Source: Gemmiger sp. An194 (GTDB taxonomy: Bacteria > Bacillota > Clostridia > Oscillospirales > Ruminococcaceae). Taken from it: DNA of 55,011 nt. The translations under genes and the position numbers were made by a program. This document shows, in pieces, positions 8,867 to 17,518 of this stretch. The notes under the pieces are model-generated. The model had not been told where the DNA came from, ran no database searches, and worked only from the letters and a program-made list of their open reading frames with translations. Location: assembly GCF_002160145.1 (NCBI RefSeq), contig NZ_NFKA01000022.1, positions 1 to 55,011 of the forward strand. Direction: 5' to 3'. Positions within the stretch are counted from its first letter, which is position 1. Each line of letters begins with the position of its first letter.

Positions 8867-9622
8867 TCAGCTGAGCATGGTATGCACAAAATCCAGGGTT
8901 TTCAGGGGCTTGTCCAGCACCTGCAGGGCATACCGCTCGGTGACCCGGCCCAGCGCCTCCATGCTCTTGGGCGGGATGGAAAAGCTGAAGATCTTTTTAT
9001 CCTCCACCAGAGCGATGTGACGCAGCGCCAGCAGGGCGGCGGGGTCCAGGTTGGGCGTTTTATTCTGGCGTGCCGCGCAGTCGGCGCACAGCAGCAGCCC
9101 GGCCGACCCGTCAAAATAGAAGTCGCCGCCGTCGTATTTCTGGCAGCTGCGGCAGCACAGCAGATCCGGCATGAAGCCGGCCTCGCATACCGCGCGCAGC
9201 TCGAACACAGCCTTGATCTGAGGCAGGGGCTTTTTGCCCTCGCTGATCAGATACAGGCTGTTCAGGGTGAGGCGCAGCAGCGCCTCGGCCTCCCCGCCCA
9301 CCGGCGAGAGGGTAAGCGCCAGCTCAGCCAGATACATGGCCAGCGCCATGGCCTCCACGCTTTCATGCAGGCCGAAGAACACCTTTTTCACCTGTGCGTC
9401 GTTGGCCAGATACATGTTCTTGCCCGCGAACAGGGTAAATTCCGAATAACAAAAAAGCCCGCAGGCGCTGAAGAGCTTGCTTTTCAGCCGCAGGCTGCCC
9501 TTGGCGGACACCGAAATGACCCCCAGCTCCGGTGTGAGCACCGTGAGGATTCGGTCCGCCTCGCCGATTTTTACCTCCCGCAGCACAAGGCCCGGTGTCA
9601 CCAGCTGCATTCCCGCTGCCAT
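8867..9622 (-). CDS. recO: DNA repair protein RecO
   Basis: A 251-residue recombination mediator that helps load RecA onto SSB-coated DNA with RecF and RecR. The N-terminal OB fold starts VLREVKIGEADRILTVLTPE. The central helical domain carries a four-cysteine zinc site, CCRSC near residue 152 and CADCA near 180. The ATG at 9622 lies 6 bases after the era stop and lacks its own good ribosome binding site, so translation is probably coupled to era; an in-frame ATG at 9610 is the alternative. The era-recO order is typical of Firmicutes. Confidence 0.92.
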   Translation of the reverse strand: MAAGMQLVTPGLVLREVKIGEADRILTVLTPELGVISVSAKGSLRLKSKLFSACGLFCYSEFTLFAGKNMYLANDAQVKKVFFGLHESVEAMALAMYLAELALTLSPVGGEAEALLRLTLNSLYLISEGKKPLPQIKAVFELRAVCEAGFMPDLLCCRSCQKYDGGDFYFDGSAGLLLCADCAARQNKTPNLDPAALLALRHIALVEDKKIFSFSIPPKSMEALGRVTERYALQVLDKPLKTLDFVHTMLS

Positions 9623-9628
9623 GGCCGG

Positions 9629-10528
9629 TCAGTTGGTCTGCTTGAAGCCGAAGTCGTTGAGCAGGAAGTCGGAATCGCGCCAGTCATCCTTCACCTTGAC
9701 CCAGCACTGCAGGTTCACCTTGGCGCCCAGGAAGTCCTCGCAGTCCAGGCGGGCCTGGCTGGCGATCTTTTTCAGCATCTGGCCGCCCTTGCCGATGACC
9801 ATGCCCTTGTGGCTCTTGCGCTCGCAGTAGATGTTCACGTCGATGTCGATGATGTTTTTGTCCGGCCGCTCCTTGAAGCGCTCCACCGTGACGGCGATGC
9901 CGTGGGGGATCTCATCCCGCAGGTTCAACAGCATCTTTTCCCGCAGGATCTCGCTCACCAGCGCCTTTTCCGGCATATCGGTGTAGGCGTCATCCGGGAA
10001 GAAATGGGGGCCCTCCACCGCGTAGCGGGCCAGCACGTCGAACAGCTCCTCGCAGCCCTTGTCTTCCCGCACACTGGTGGACAGCACTTGATCGAACACG
10101 CCCAGCTCGCTCAGCTGGCGGCGGCGGATTTCCAGATCCGCCTCGTTCTTCAACGTATCGGTCTTGTTGATGACGGCCAGCGCGGGGCCGCCGTTGGACT
10201 TCAGCGCCTTGAGCATGGCCTGTTCGGCTTCGGTGAAGTCGCCGTAGGGCTCAAACAGCATCATGCTCACATCCACATCCGCCACCGAATCGCTGGCGGC
10301 CTTGCTCATCCGCTCGCCCAGCTTGGTGCGGGGGATGTGCACGCCGGGGGTATCCAGCAGCACATACTGCACCGGGCCGCGGGTCACGATGCCGGTGATG
10401 CGGGTACGGGTGGTCTGGGGCTTGGAGGTGACAATGGCCACCTTCTCGCCCACCAGCCGGTTGGTCAGGCTGGATTTGCCCACGTTGGGACGGCCCACCA
10501 GGGCCACGAATACAGAAGAAGTTTGCAC
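9629..10528 (-). CDS. era: GTPase Era, 16S rRNA assembly factor
   Basis: A 299-residue GTPase needed for 30S subunit maturation. The G motifs are G1 GRPNVGKSS (residues 11-19), G3 DTPG and G4 NKTD. The C-terminal KH domain has VIGKGGQMLKKI, which binds the 3' end of 16S rRNA. The start is GTG at 10528, 7 bases after the dgkA stop, with AAAGGG upstream. Length and order match the Firmicute family. Confidence 0.95.
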   Translation of the reverse strand: MQTSSVFVALVGRPNVGKSSLTNRLVGEKVAIVTSKPQTTRTRITGIVTRGPVQYVLLDTPGVHIPRTKLGERMSKAASDSVADVDVSMMLFEPYGDFTEAEQAMLKALKSNGGPALAVINKTDTLKNEADLEIRRRQLSELGVFDQVLSTSVREDKGCEELFDVLARYAVEGPHFFPDDAYTDMPEKALVSEILREKMLLNLRDEIPHGIAVTVERFKERPDKNIIDIDVNIYCERKSHKGMVIGKGGQMLKKIASQARLDCEDFLGAKVNLQCWVKVKDDWRDSDFLLNDFGFKQTN

Positions 10529-10535
10529 GGTTCAG

Positions 10536-11003
10536 TTACCCTTTCTTTTTTGGTTGCAGCACAAAGCACACAGCGCAGGGCAGCGATACCGCCAACAGCG
10601 CCAGCGCCAGCGGATGGTCCGCCAGCCAGCCCGGAATGCCCGCCAGCACGGCGGGCTGCCAGAACAGCACAAGGCCCACTGCAGCAGCGGCCAGGCTGAA
10701 CACCAGCACCGCTCCCGCCGCCATGTCCTTGGCAAGGCCCGCGGCGGCCCAGTGGGCGGCATCCGGCCGGTCCACGGCCCGTTCCACCGCACTGTTCGCA
10801 AGCTCCAGGCTCATCACACCGCCGATGCAGAGAAACAAAAGCGCATACTCCGCCCGGCTGAAGGAATAAAAGCGGCTGAACAGCAGCACGTACACCGCCG
10901 CGCACAGATGAAAGCGCAGGTTGCGCTCGGCGCGAAGGGCCGCCCATATCCCGCTGGCCGCGTAGCGAAAGCCCCGCAGAAAGCGGCGCAGCTCAGATTT
11001 CAT
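10536..11003 (-). CDS. dgkA: Undecaprenol/diacylglycerol kinase DgkA
   Basis: A 155-residue integral membrane kinase. Visible features are a basic amphipathic N terminus (FLRGFRYAASGIWAALRAERNLRFH), three or more hydrophobic helices and the signature ELANSAVERAVD with its metal-binding glutamates. Gram-positive members phosphorylate undecaprenol for cell-wall carrier recycling. The C terminus extends about 30 residues past the usual 120-125, with an extra hydrophobic helix. Its ATG overlaps the ybeY end by 11 bases, indicating coupled translation. In Bacillus, cdd lies between dgkA and era; here it is absent. Confidence 0.88.
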   Translation of the reverse strand: MKSELRRFLRGFRYAASGIWAALRAERNLRFHLCAAVYVLLFSRFYSFSRAEYALLFLCIGGVMSLELANSAVERAVDRPDAAHWAAAGLAKDMAAGAVLVFSLAAAAVGLVLFWQPAVLAGIPGWLADHPLALALLAVSLPCAVCFVLQPKKKG

Positions 11004-11493
11004 CGGTGGTGTAGGAAACGGTGCGGGGCAGGCCCAGCTGAATCAGCACGGCCTCCTCCTTTTCCCGCATGCGCACCGCCTCCAGGCCGCCGGCCTCATG
11101 GTCGTAGCCCAGCAGATGCAGCATGGAATGAACGGTCAGGAAAGCCACCTCACGCTGCAGCGCGTGGCCGTAGAGCTCCGCCTGCTCCATGGCCTTTTCC
11201 ATCGAGATCACGATGTCGCCCAGCAGGCTGGCGCCGGTGTCCTCGTTTTTGTCGTACACGCCGTTCTCGCCCAGGGGAAAGCTGAGCACGTCGGTGGGCA
11301 TGTCCTTGCCCCGGTACTGGGCGTTCAGCTCCTTGATGGCTGCGTTGTCCACAAAGGTGACGCTGATCTCGGCAGGACCTTCAAATTTTTCATATTCCAG
11401 CACCGCGTTGCAGCTGCGGCGGATCAGGATACGCAGCCCGGAAGGGATCTTTACGGCTTTTTGATGGTTGGTGATGTAAACTTTGTTCGACAT
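10993..11493 (-). CDS. ybeY: Endoribonuclease YbeY, rRNA maturation factor
   Basis: A 166-residue metal-dependent RNase acting in 16S rRNA 3' processing and ribosome quality control. The zinc motif HSMLHLLGYDH (H-x3-H-x5-H) is intact, preceded by the typical MPTDVLSFPL strand. ATG at 11493 has GAGGAGA 7 bases upstream; an earlier GTG at 11529 overlaps phoH and lacks support. It sits between phoH and dgkA; the usual pgpH (7TM-HD phosphodiesterase) between phoH and ybeY is missing. Confidence 0.95.
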   Translation of the reverse strand: MSNKVYITNHQKAVKIPSGLRILIRRSCNAVLEYEKFEGPAEISVTFVDNAAIKELNAQYRGKDMPTDVLSFPLGENGVYDKNEDTGASLLGDIVISMEKAMEQAELYGHALQREVAFLTVHSMLHLLGYDHEAGGLEAVRMREKEEAVLIQLGLPRTVSYTTDEI

Positions 11494-11525
11494 AGCTTCT
11501 CTCCTCGCTGTTCTATGGGGTACGA

Positions 11526-12497
11526 TCACCCATTCCTGCGGGACCGCGCGGCGGCGGCCCGGTCATATGCTTTTACGATCTGCTGCACCAAACGATGGCG
11601 GACCACATCTTTTTCGCTGAAATATACCCGGCCGATGCCCTCCACGTTTTTCAACACGCTCAGCGCATCCACCAGACCGCTGCGGGCCTTGTCCGGCAGG
11701 TCAATCTGGGTCACGTCGCCGGTGACCACCACCTTGCTGCCCACGCCCATGCGGGTGAGGAACATCTTCATCTGCTCAGGGCTGGTGTTCTGGGCCTCAT
11801 CCAGAATGATGAAGGCATCGTCCAGCGTACGGCCGCGCATGTAGGCCAGCGGGGCCACCTCGATGCTCTGCTTTTCCTGCAGCTTCTGGAAGGTCTCGGG
11901 GCCCAGCATGTCATACAAGCCATCGTACAGCGGGCGCAGGTAGGGGTCCACCTTGTTCTGCAGGTCGCCGGGCAGAAAGCCCAGCTTCTCGCCCGCTTCC
12001 ACCGCCGGGCGGGTGAGAATGATGCGGGTGACCTCCTTGCTCTTGAAGGCCTTCACCGCCATGGCCACCGCCAGGTAGGTCTTGCCGGTACCGGCAGGCC
12101 CCACGCCGAAGGTAATGGCGTTTTTGCGGATGGAATTCAGGTATTCCTTCTGGCCCAGGGTCTTGGGGCGCACCGGACGGCCCTTGGCCGTGATGGCCAC
12201 AAAGTCCTCGGTGAGCTCCTGCACCCGGCTCTCCTCCCCTGCACCGGCCAGGCTGATGCAGTAGCGCACCGTCTGCTCCTCCAGGGGGGTATGATTTTCC
12301 AGCAGCGTGAGCATCGCGTCCACCGCACGGCCTGCGGCGGCCACGCCCTCCGGCTCGCCGGTGAACTTGATCTGGGTGCCGCGGCACACCGCGGTGATCC
12401 CGAATTCGCCCTCCAGCAAACGGATGTTTTCGTCGCAGCTGCCAAAGATGGCAAGCGCTGTGTCCACACTGTTCAGTTCAATCAGTTTTTCGGCCAT
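11526..12497 (-). CDS. phoH: PhoH-family ATPase
   Basis: A 323-residue PhoH-like P-loop ATPase. The N-terminal KH-like segment (about 1-90) is followed by the ATPase domain with Walker A GVGPAGTGKTYLA and Walker B FIILDEAQN. It is thought to act on RNA as a helicase-like factor next to YbeY. ATG at 12497 has AGGTG upstream; an upstream in-frame ATG at 12569 would place coding sequence over the promoter spacer region and has no ribosome binding site. It is the first gene of the phoH-ybeY-dgkA-era-recO-mutS2 run. Confidence 0.93.
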   Translation of the reverse strand: MAEKLIELNSVDTALAIFGSCDENIRLLEGEFGITAVCRGTQIKFTGEPEGVAAAGRAVDAMLTLLENHTPLEEQTVRYCISLAGAGEESRVQELTEDFVAITAKGRPVRPKTLGQKEYLNSIRKNAITFGVGPAGTGKTYLAVAMAVKAFKSKEVTRIILTRPAVEAGEKLGFLPGDLQNKVDPYLRPLYDGLYDMLGPETFQKLQEKQSIEVAPLAYMRGRTLDDAFIILDEAQNTSPEQMKMFLTRMGVGSKVVVTGDVTQIDLPDKARSGLVDALSVLKNVEGIGRVYFSEKDVVRHRLVQQIVKAYDRAAAARSRRNG

Positions 12498-12584
12498 TGT
12501 ACACCTGCTCTTTTGTTTGTTTTTTGCTGTATTTTTGCCCAAATTCTGCGATTTAACAGATTTGTGCATAGTATTTCATCAGTA

Positions 12585-12593
12585 ATTATATCA
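12585..12593 (-). promoter_or_regulatory. Extended -10 promoter of the phoH operon
   Basis: On the minus strand TGATATAAT is an extended -10 element (TGnTATAAT) about 88 bases upstream of the phoH start. No good -35 box is visible, as expected for this promoter class. Confidence 0.65.
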
Positions 12594-12647
12594 CAAAATT
12601 TTTGCAATGGAACTGTTAAAAACCAACAAAATTTTTCGTATGTCCTT

Positions 12648-13808
12648 TCACATCTGCTCTGCCGCCGCGATGTTGGCCTCCACCTGCAAAATCACCGTGA
12701 CCGTAACGCTGTTTTCATCGGCCGAAACCTCCTCGGTCTGGCGCAGGATGCGTGCGTCCGGGAAGTCCCGGAACAGCTGGCGCAGGCAGGCAAGGCGGGC
12801 TTTGTCCCGGGCCTGGTCCTCGCTCAGCCGCACCGTCTCGCTCTGCTGCTCCATCACCAGCTGCTCCTCCACCGTAACCGGCAGCGCAAAGCCCAATAGG
12901 GTGAGCGGCCGGTGGGTGGTGATGCAGCGGTCCAGCTCACCGGCCTGCCGGGCGGGCAGAACGAGGCTTTGATCCGCCGCCCGCAGACTGAAGCAGCTCC
13001 ACACCCGGCCGGTGGGCAGCCGGCTCTGGTATTCCATCGGCTGGGTGCACTGGTAGCTGCGGGCAAAGCGGGCCTGCACCGTTCCCTTGGCATGCACCGG
13101 AATCAGAACGCCGTCATAATCCTTTTTCCCTGCGGTGACCAGCACCTCCCCCTCTGCCACCGTCTGGCCCGGCTGCTTTGCCGCAAAGCCCTCCTGCACA
13201 TTCATTTCCAGAATCAGCCCGTCGGTAAGAGCGGTCAGATTGGTATAGGCATTATCCTCCACCGCGGGCTGGGGCTGGGCAGCGGCGGCCTCCACCACCA
13301 GCCGCCCGCCGGAAAAGTTCAGCGAGACCCAGGCCAGGCCGTCGTTCTGGTTCAGCAGCTGTTTTTCCGCCTGGCGCAGCCGGGTCTGGTTTAAAAAGGC
13401 CCCCTCGTAAATATCCATGGAGTAGAGCGCCTGCCAGATGCCGGAGCGCTGTGCCGGGGTGAGCGCCGTATCGTAACGGATGGACCAGACCATCTGCTGC
13501 ATCAGCACAAATACCGCCGCAAAGGCCAGCGGCCCCAGCAAAAGCCCCCAGCGGCCCTGGTAGCGCCGCAGCCGGAACCATAGCCCCTGACGGCGCCTGA
13601 CCCGAAGCCGGGTGCGGCAGGGACGCGCCTGCGCCGCAGCCTGTTTATAATAGCGGGCAGGCATCACACCACACACTCCACCCGGCACCGGCCGCAGCCG
13701 GGACAGCGGAATGCCCGCCTGTGCACACCGGCTCACAAAACGCTCGTAGCGCCCTCCCAGCGCCACAAACCGCACCCGGGCAAACAGCCCGCTCCACAGC
13801 TTTGCCAT
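12648..13808 (-). CDS. yqfD: Sporulation protein YqfD
   Basis: A 386-residue membrane protein of the YqfD family, made in the mother cell in Bacillus and needed for efficient sporulation. A basic N-terminal segment (about 1-90) leads to one transmembrane helix (about 93-112), then a long extracytoplasmic part that ends in a Glu/Gln-rich helix. ATG at 13808 follows AGGAGGGG. The gene is one base from the yqfC stop, so the two are co-translated. Sequence similarity in this family is low; the call rests on the C-terminal pattern and the yqfC-yqfD-phoH order. Confidence 0.85.
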   Translation of the reverse strand: MAKLWSGLFARVRFVALGGRYERFVSRCAQAGIPLSRLRPVPGGVCGVMPARYYKQAAAQARPCRTRLRVRRRQGLWFRLRRYQGRWGLLLGPLAFAAVFVLMQQMVWSIRYDTALTPAQRSGIWQALYSMDIYEGAFLNQTRLRQAEKQLLNQNDGLAWVSLNFSGGRLVVEAAAAQPQPAVEDNAYTNLTALTDGLILEMNVQEGFAAKQPGQTVAEGEVLVTAGKKDYDGVLIPVHAKGTVQARFARSYQCTQPMEYQSRLPTGRVWSCFSLRAADQSLVLPARQAGELDRCITTHRPLTLLGFALPVTVEEQLVMEQQSETVRLSEDQARDKARLACLRQLFRDFPDARILRQTEEVSADENSVTVTVILQVEANIAAAEQM

Positions 13809-13809
13809 C

Positions 13810-14112
13810 TCATTGCCCCTCCTTGTAGGAAAATTCCGTGCGCAGCACCCAGCCCCGCAACAGCAGCTGGCCCCGGCTGGCGGCGCAGAGCTCCAGCCCG
13901 TCGCCATACAGGGTCACCTCCCAGCGGCCCATGTCCAGCCGGATCTGGCTGCTGTCGTACAGCAGGATCTCCCGGCAGTTCTCCACCTGCACCTGTCCGT
14001 AGCAGTTGATGTGCAGCATCGGCTGCGCGTAAAAATCCGCCGCCGGCTGACGGAACAGATCCCGCAGAATCCGGCCCGCCGGTTCTTTTATCTGTTTTGG
14101 TTTGCGCTTCAC
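13810..14112 (-). CDS. yqfC: Sporulation protein YqfC
   Basis: A 100-residue small protein of the YqfC/YabP-like family (LHINCYGQVQVENCREILLY, then GDGLELCAASRGQLLLRGWV). In Bacillus it is expressed under sigma-E. The chosen start is GTG at 14112 with a purine-rich AAAAGGGGG upstream; no ATG gives the family length. It is immediately upstream of yqfD and divergent from ylbJ. The intergenic CATATATA might be a sigma-E -10 element, but this is weak. Confidence 0.8.
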   Translation of the reverse strand: MKRKPKQIKEPAGRILRDLFRQPAADFYAQPMLHINCYGQVQVENCREILLYDSSQIRLDMGRWEVTLYGDGLELCAASRGQLLLRGWVLRTEFSYKEGQ

Positions 14113-14172
14113 CGCAGCCCGCCCCCTTTTCAGCCCGTTACACGCATATATACGACGAGGGAGGAACATGTT

Positions 14173-15282
14173 ATGAAGAAATTTGACGGCAAGGGCCTTG
14201 CCCTGGGTGCGGCGGCATTGGGCATTCTCTGCCTGCTGGCCTGCCTGCCGGGCCCCAGCGCACAGGGCGTGCTGGAGGGGCTGAAAAGCTGCGCCTTTCA
14301 GGTGATTCCGGCTCTGTTTCCCTTTTTTGTGGTCACCGGTCTGATTCTGGAAAGCCCCCTGGCCGAATGGCTGGGCCTTGCCCTCTGCCCGGTGACCCGG
14401 CTGGGCCTGGGCATCCGGCAACGGCGGGCCGCCACGGTTCTGCTGCTGTGCTGGCTGGGCGGCTTTGCGGTGGCCGCGTCAGCCATTTCCCGGGCCTTTC
14501 GTCAGGGCGTGCTGGACCGCAGACAGGCCATGCTGCTGCTGGTGGGCGGAGTGGGCTCCGGCCCGGCTTTTGTGGTGAACACCGTGGGGCTTCTGATGCT
14601 GGACAGCGCCCCGCTGGGGATCTGCCTGCTGGGGGCCATGTTGGCAGCCAACGCGTGCACCGCACTGGTGTTCCGGCTCGTGCTGGCGCTGTTTCCCGGA
14701 AAGGCTTCGTCCGCACCGGTCGGCGCAAGTGAACCTGCGGCCGGGGAAGCCGCCGGGCTGGTGGGGGCGATTCAAAGCGCGGTGCATTCCATGCTGGTCG
14801 TGTGTGGCTTTGTGGTGTTTTTCCGTTTTCTGTGCGAAGCCGCCGCACAGGCCCTTTCGCTGGATGCGGCGGGCTTTTATGCCCTCTGCGCCGGGCTGGA
14901 GGTGACCAGCGGCTGTGCGGCAGGGGCAGCGCTGTCCAGCTGTGCTGCCATGGCCTGCTGCGCCGCACTGAGCGTGCAGAGCCTTTCGGTGTTTTTGCAG
15001 GTGCGGGCGCTGCTCTGCCCGGAGCTGCCCCTCTGGCCGCTTGCCGCGGCACGCCCGCTGCACCTGGGACTTTCGCTTTGCTTTTTCCGGCTGTTTCTTC
15101 ACTGGCTTCCCGGTGCTGCTGATGTGATCAGCACCCTTGCCCCCCGGGTGATCTGCCGCACCCGCACCGCGCCGGACGCCGCACTGGTACTGTTTGCCTT
15201 CTGCTGCCTGGTACTGTTCCGGCTGGAACGGGGCAGCCGCCGAATACGACAGGGAGCGGGGCAACGAAACCGCCGGGACTGA
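14173..15282 (+). CDS. ylbJ: Sporulation integral membrane protein YlbJ
   Basis: A 369-residue protein with about eight to ten hydrophobic helices and the nucleoside-recognition (Gate) fold of YlbJ, including FQVIPALFPFFVVTGL and GGVGSGPAFVVNTVG. In Bacillus YlbJ is a sigma-E gene needed for spore cortex formation and heat resistance. ATG at 14173 follows GGGAGGAAC. It is divergent from yqfC with only 60 bases between, so the two may share sporulation control. The basic C-terminal tail is cytoplasmic. Confidence 0.85.
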   Translation: MKKFDGKGLALGAAALGILCLLACLPGPSAQGVLEGLKSCAFQVIPALFPFFVVTGLILESPLAEWLGLALCPVTRLGLGIRQRRAATVLLLCWLGGFAVAASAISRAFRQGVLDRRQAMLLLVGGVGSGPAFVVNTVGLLMLDSAPLGICLLGAMLAANACTALVFRLVLALFPGKASSAPVGASEPAAGEAAGLVGAIQSAVHSMLVVCGFVVFFRFLCEAAAQALSLDAAGFYALCAGLEVTSGCAAGAALSSCAAMACCAALSVQSLSVFLQVRALLCPELPLWPLAAARPLHLGLSLCFFRLFLHWLPGAADVISTLAPRVICRTRTAPDAALVLFAFCCLVLFRLERGSRRIRQGAGQRNRRD

Positions 15283-15313
15283 TCCGATTCTATTCGAAAC
15301 TGAGAGCGAGAAA

Positions 15314-15352
15314 AAAGCCTCCCCCGACCGCATAAGGGTCGAGGGAGGCTTT
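15314..15352. terminator. Bidirectional terminator between ylbJ and the AraC gene
   Basis: AAAGCCTCCC-CGACC pairs with GGTCG-GGGAGGCTTT around a short loop, with an A-rich left flank. It lies between convergent genes. Confidence 0.8.
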
Positions 15353-15407
15353 CTGCGGCGCAGCGGCTGCGGACATCTTGTCCCATTCGCCTGCTCTGCC
15401 GATGCAG

Positions 15408-16265
15408 TTATTCCTTTTTCTCCACCGGAATCCAGACCTCGCAGTAGTATTCCTGGTCCTGCGTGCCCTGTTCAAACTTGCTGGCATCGCTGTACATCTC
15501 CACGTTGATGCCGGCGGCGATCTTGTAGTCGGGGTTCGTGGCCAGCCACTGGGAGAAAATCTGCTGGTTCAGCCCCTGCAGCACCTGAGGCATCCGCCCG
15601 GTGCAGGGGAACACCGCCCAGGTGTGGGCCGGAATGGTGCGGGTGGTGAAGCCATCGGGAACTTCCCCGGTGGGGTCGTAGTTGTCGGCAATGAGATATT
15701 CAAACTCGTTGCCGCCCATGCTCTCATCCAGATTGATGCCGTACATGCCGCATACCACCTGGCCATCACCTGCGGCAAAATGCTCGGCCCAGAACCGGGG
15801 CACCGCATCAGCAGCATCCTCATATTTAAATGTTTTCGCCCGGCAGAGAACAGTGAACGCCTCTTTTTTCATAATCTTGCAATCCATGCTTTGACCACCT
15901 TCCAATGTCACTTTGATCCGAAGCGGAGCAAAGGAGCGAACCGCGCCTCCGCTTTTTCGCAGTGCGGCGGGTGTGAGGCCATGGAAGCGGGCAAAGACCT
16001 TGGTAAAGCTGTCCGGTGAATCGTAGCCGAATTCCAGTGCGATATCGATGATCTTCCGGTCCGTCGTGAGGACCTCCAGCCCGGCGGCGGAAAGCCGGCG
16101 CTGGCGGATATAGTCGCCCACCGTCATGCCGCACAGCAGGGCAAAACCCTTTTGAAAATAAAAGGGGGACAATGCCGCCTGCGCAATATCCCGAATGGTC
16201 AACTCCTCCCGGAGATGCTGCTCAATATAGCGGATCGCCTGATGAATGCCTGTTACCCAATCCAT
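15408..16265 (-). CDS. AraC-family regulator with GyrI-like effector-binding domain
   Basis: A 285-residue regulator with the Rob/SoxS-type layout. The N-terminal AraC DNA-binding domain (residues 8-105) has two helix-turn-helix units (LTIRDIAQAALSPFYFQKGF and KIIDIALEFGYDSPDSFTKV). The C-terminal AraC_E_bind/GyrI-like domain (about 125-283) commonly binds small hydrophobic ligands or drugs. ATG at 16265 follows GAAGGAAGG. The neighbouring GNAT and DUF3795 genes point the same way but lie 65 bases upstream, so they may form one stress-response run. Confidence 0.88.
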   Translation of the reverse strand: MDWVTGIHQAIRYIEQHLREELTIRDIAQAALSPFYFQKGFALLCGMTVGDYIRQRRLSAAGLEVLTTDRKIIDIALEFGYDSPDSFTKVFARFHGLTPAALRKSGGAVRSFAPLRIKVTLEGGQSMDCKIMKKEAFTVLCRAKTFKYEDAADAVPRFWAEHFAAGDGQVVCGMYGINLDESMGGNEFEYLIADNYDPTGEVPDGFTTRTIPAHTWAVFPCTGRMPQVLQGLNQQIFSQWLATNPDYKIAAGINVEMYSDASKFEQGTQDQEYYCEVWIPVEKKE

Positions 16266-16330
16266 TGGTCACACCTTCCTTCTGGATTCAGCATACCGGA
16301 AAGCGATCTTCTCTGCCCGATTTTCCGTGC

Positions 16331-16795
16331 TCATCTTTGTCCGGCAGCAGGGCGCTTCAAAATAAATTCCTGCACCGGGCAGCCGAATTCTTCGCCCAGC
16401 CTGCCCTCGGAAAAGCCCAGATGTTTATAAAATGCGCGGGCGGCGGCCCCATTGGGATCGCCCTCCCGGTAGGTGGTCACGGTAATGTCTTTCTCCTCTT
16501 CCATTTGCGTCAGCATAAAAGACACCAGCTTTTGCGCAATATGCTGCCTTCGGCAGGCCGGGTCTACCGCCAGAAAGCAGAGCATGCTGTTTTCTTTTGA
16601 AAACAACAGCGCCCCCAGAATGCGCTCTCCCTCCGCCGCACAAACCGCGGCAGAGTTTCTCATAAAATTCAGAACGGTGGCTCGGTGCTCCGCCATCGCC
16701 TCGCTGGTTTCCAGACCGGGAAATGCCTCCCGCACCTGTTCCACCAGCGCCATCCAGGCGTCGATATCCTGTGCGCTTGCAAGTCTGAGTTCCAT
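16331..16795 (-). CDS. GNAT-family N-acetyltransferase
   Basis: A 154-residue GNAT enzyme. The acetyl-CoA binding region is visible as LAVDPACRRQHIAQKLV (about residues 74-90), and the C-terminal RAFYKHLGFSEG is typical of the family. The substrate cannot be read from the sequence. It starts 7 bases after the DUF3795 stop, with a weak AAAGG ribosome binding site, suggesting coupling. Confidence 0.8.
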   Translation of the reverse strand: MELRLASAQDIDAWMALVEQVREAFPGLETSEAMAEHRATVLNFMRNSAAVCAAEGERILGALLFSKENSMLCFLAVDPACRRQHIAQKLVSFMLTQMEEEKDITVTTYREGDPNGAAARAFYKHLGFSEGRLGEEFGCPVQEFILKRPAAGQR

Positions 16796-16802
16796 AACGG
16801 GA

Positions 16803-17360
16803 TCAACCTTTCTTCGATTTTTTGTTCAGCTTCAGGCTGATGCCCTGGCGATCTGCTGCCTCCCGGAGCAGCTCAGCGGCAGCAACTGCCCGTTCCTTGA
16901 TGGGCTGGCCAGCCAATTCCGGCTGACTGTTCAGCACAGTCAGCACACTGCGCAGCTCCTCCAGCGACAACAAATACACCGCCGTGGTGAAAATCGTTTT
17001 GCGGCGGCCGTCATTGTAATCCGCCAGCAGCGCGTCTAAAACAGTTCGCTTTTCCTCCAGTTGTGCAAGATATGCTTCCATTCCCATCTTCCGGGCGCTG
17101 GCAATGTCCTGCTTGCGGCTGCGATGCGGAACAAAGGAATCGCCATCATCAAAGCCTTCATAGCGGGAGCAGGGATATTCCGGGCACTCCCAACAGAATT
17201 GGATGCCACCATGCTCCAGTGAACATTTCGCGATTGCGCAGCTCTGGTTCCCTGCCCCACCGCCGCAGCCGGGGCAATACCCGCCCAGCTGCATGGAACA
17301 CAGGGCGCAGTTGAGACCGCACAGGGAGAAACGGGTTTCCGCACGGGTAAAGCCTTTCAT
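16803..17360 (-). CDS. DUF3795 cysteine-rich zinc-binding protein
   Basis: A 185-residue protein with a cysteine-rich N terminus: CGLNCALCSMQLGGYCPGCG, then CAIAKC and CWECPEYPC (residues 14-70), the DUF3795 pattern. The C-terminal half is helical and ends in a Lys-rich tail. Function is unknown; the cysteines probably bind zinc. ATG at 17360 with GGGAGG is preferred over an in-frame upstream ATG at 17387. It is the first gene of a run with the GNAT gene, behind an extended -10 promoter. Confidence 0.8.
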   Translation of the reverse strand: MKGFTRAETRFSLCGLNCALCSMQLGGYCPGCGGGAGNQSCAIAKCSLEHGGIQFCWECPEYPCSRYEGFDDGDSFVPHRSRKQDIASARKMGMEAYLAQLEEKRTVLDALLADYNDGRRKTIFTTAVYLLSLEELRSVLTVLNSQPELAGQPIKERAVAAAELLREAADRQGISLKLNKKSKKG

Positions 17361-17422
17361 GTTACTGCCTCCCAAGTAATCAAACAAAACGTTTCGGCCG
17401 CTCCGGCCTTTTCTTTGTGTGT

Positions 17423-17431
17423 ATTATAGCA
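17423..17431 (-). promoter_or_regulatory. Extended -10 promoter of the DUF3795-GNAT run
   Basis: The minus strand reads TGCTATAAT, a perfect extended -10, about 63 bases upstream of the DUF3795 start. Confidence 0.7.
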
Positions 17432-17433
17432 CA

Positions 17434-17462
17434 AGGACCCGACGGTTGTCCGTCGGGGTCCT
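17434..17462. repeat. Hairpin between divergent promoters
   Basis: AGGACCC-GACGG pairs with CCGTC-GGGGTCCT around TTGT, with one bulge. There is no T tract on either side. It sits between the DUF3795 and DHFR-like promoters and could be a regulator site or an insulator. Confidence 0.45.
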
Positions 17463-17467
17463 GATTC

Positions 17468-17496
17468 TTGTGATTTCAGCATGGCTTGGGTACAAT
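17468..17496 (+). promoter_or_regulatory. Promoter of the DHFR-like reductase gene
   Basis: TTGTGA (17468-17473), a 17-bp spacer and TACAAT (17491-17496) lie 22 bases upstream of the start codon. Confidence 0.65.
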
Positions 17497-17518
17497 AAGC
17501 AAAAAGGAGCGTGTACAG

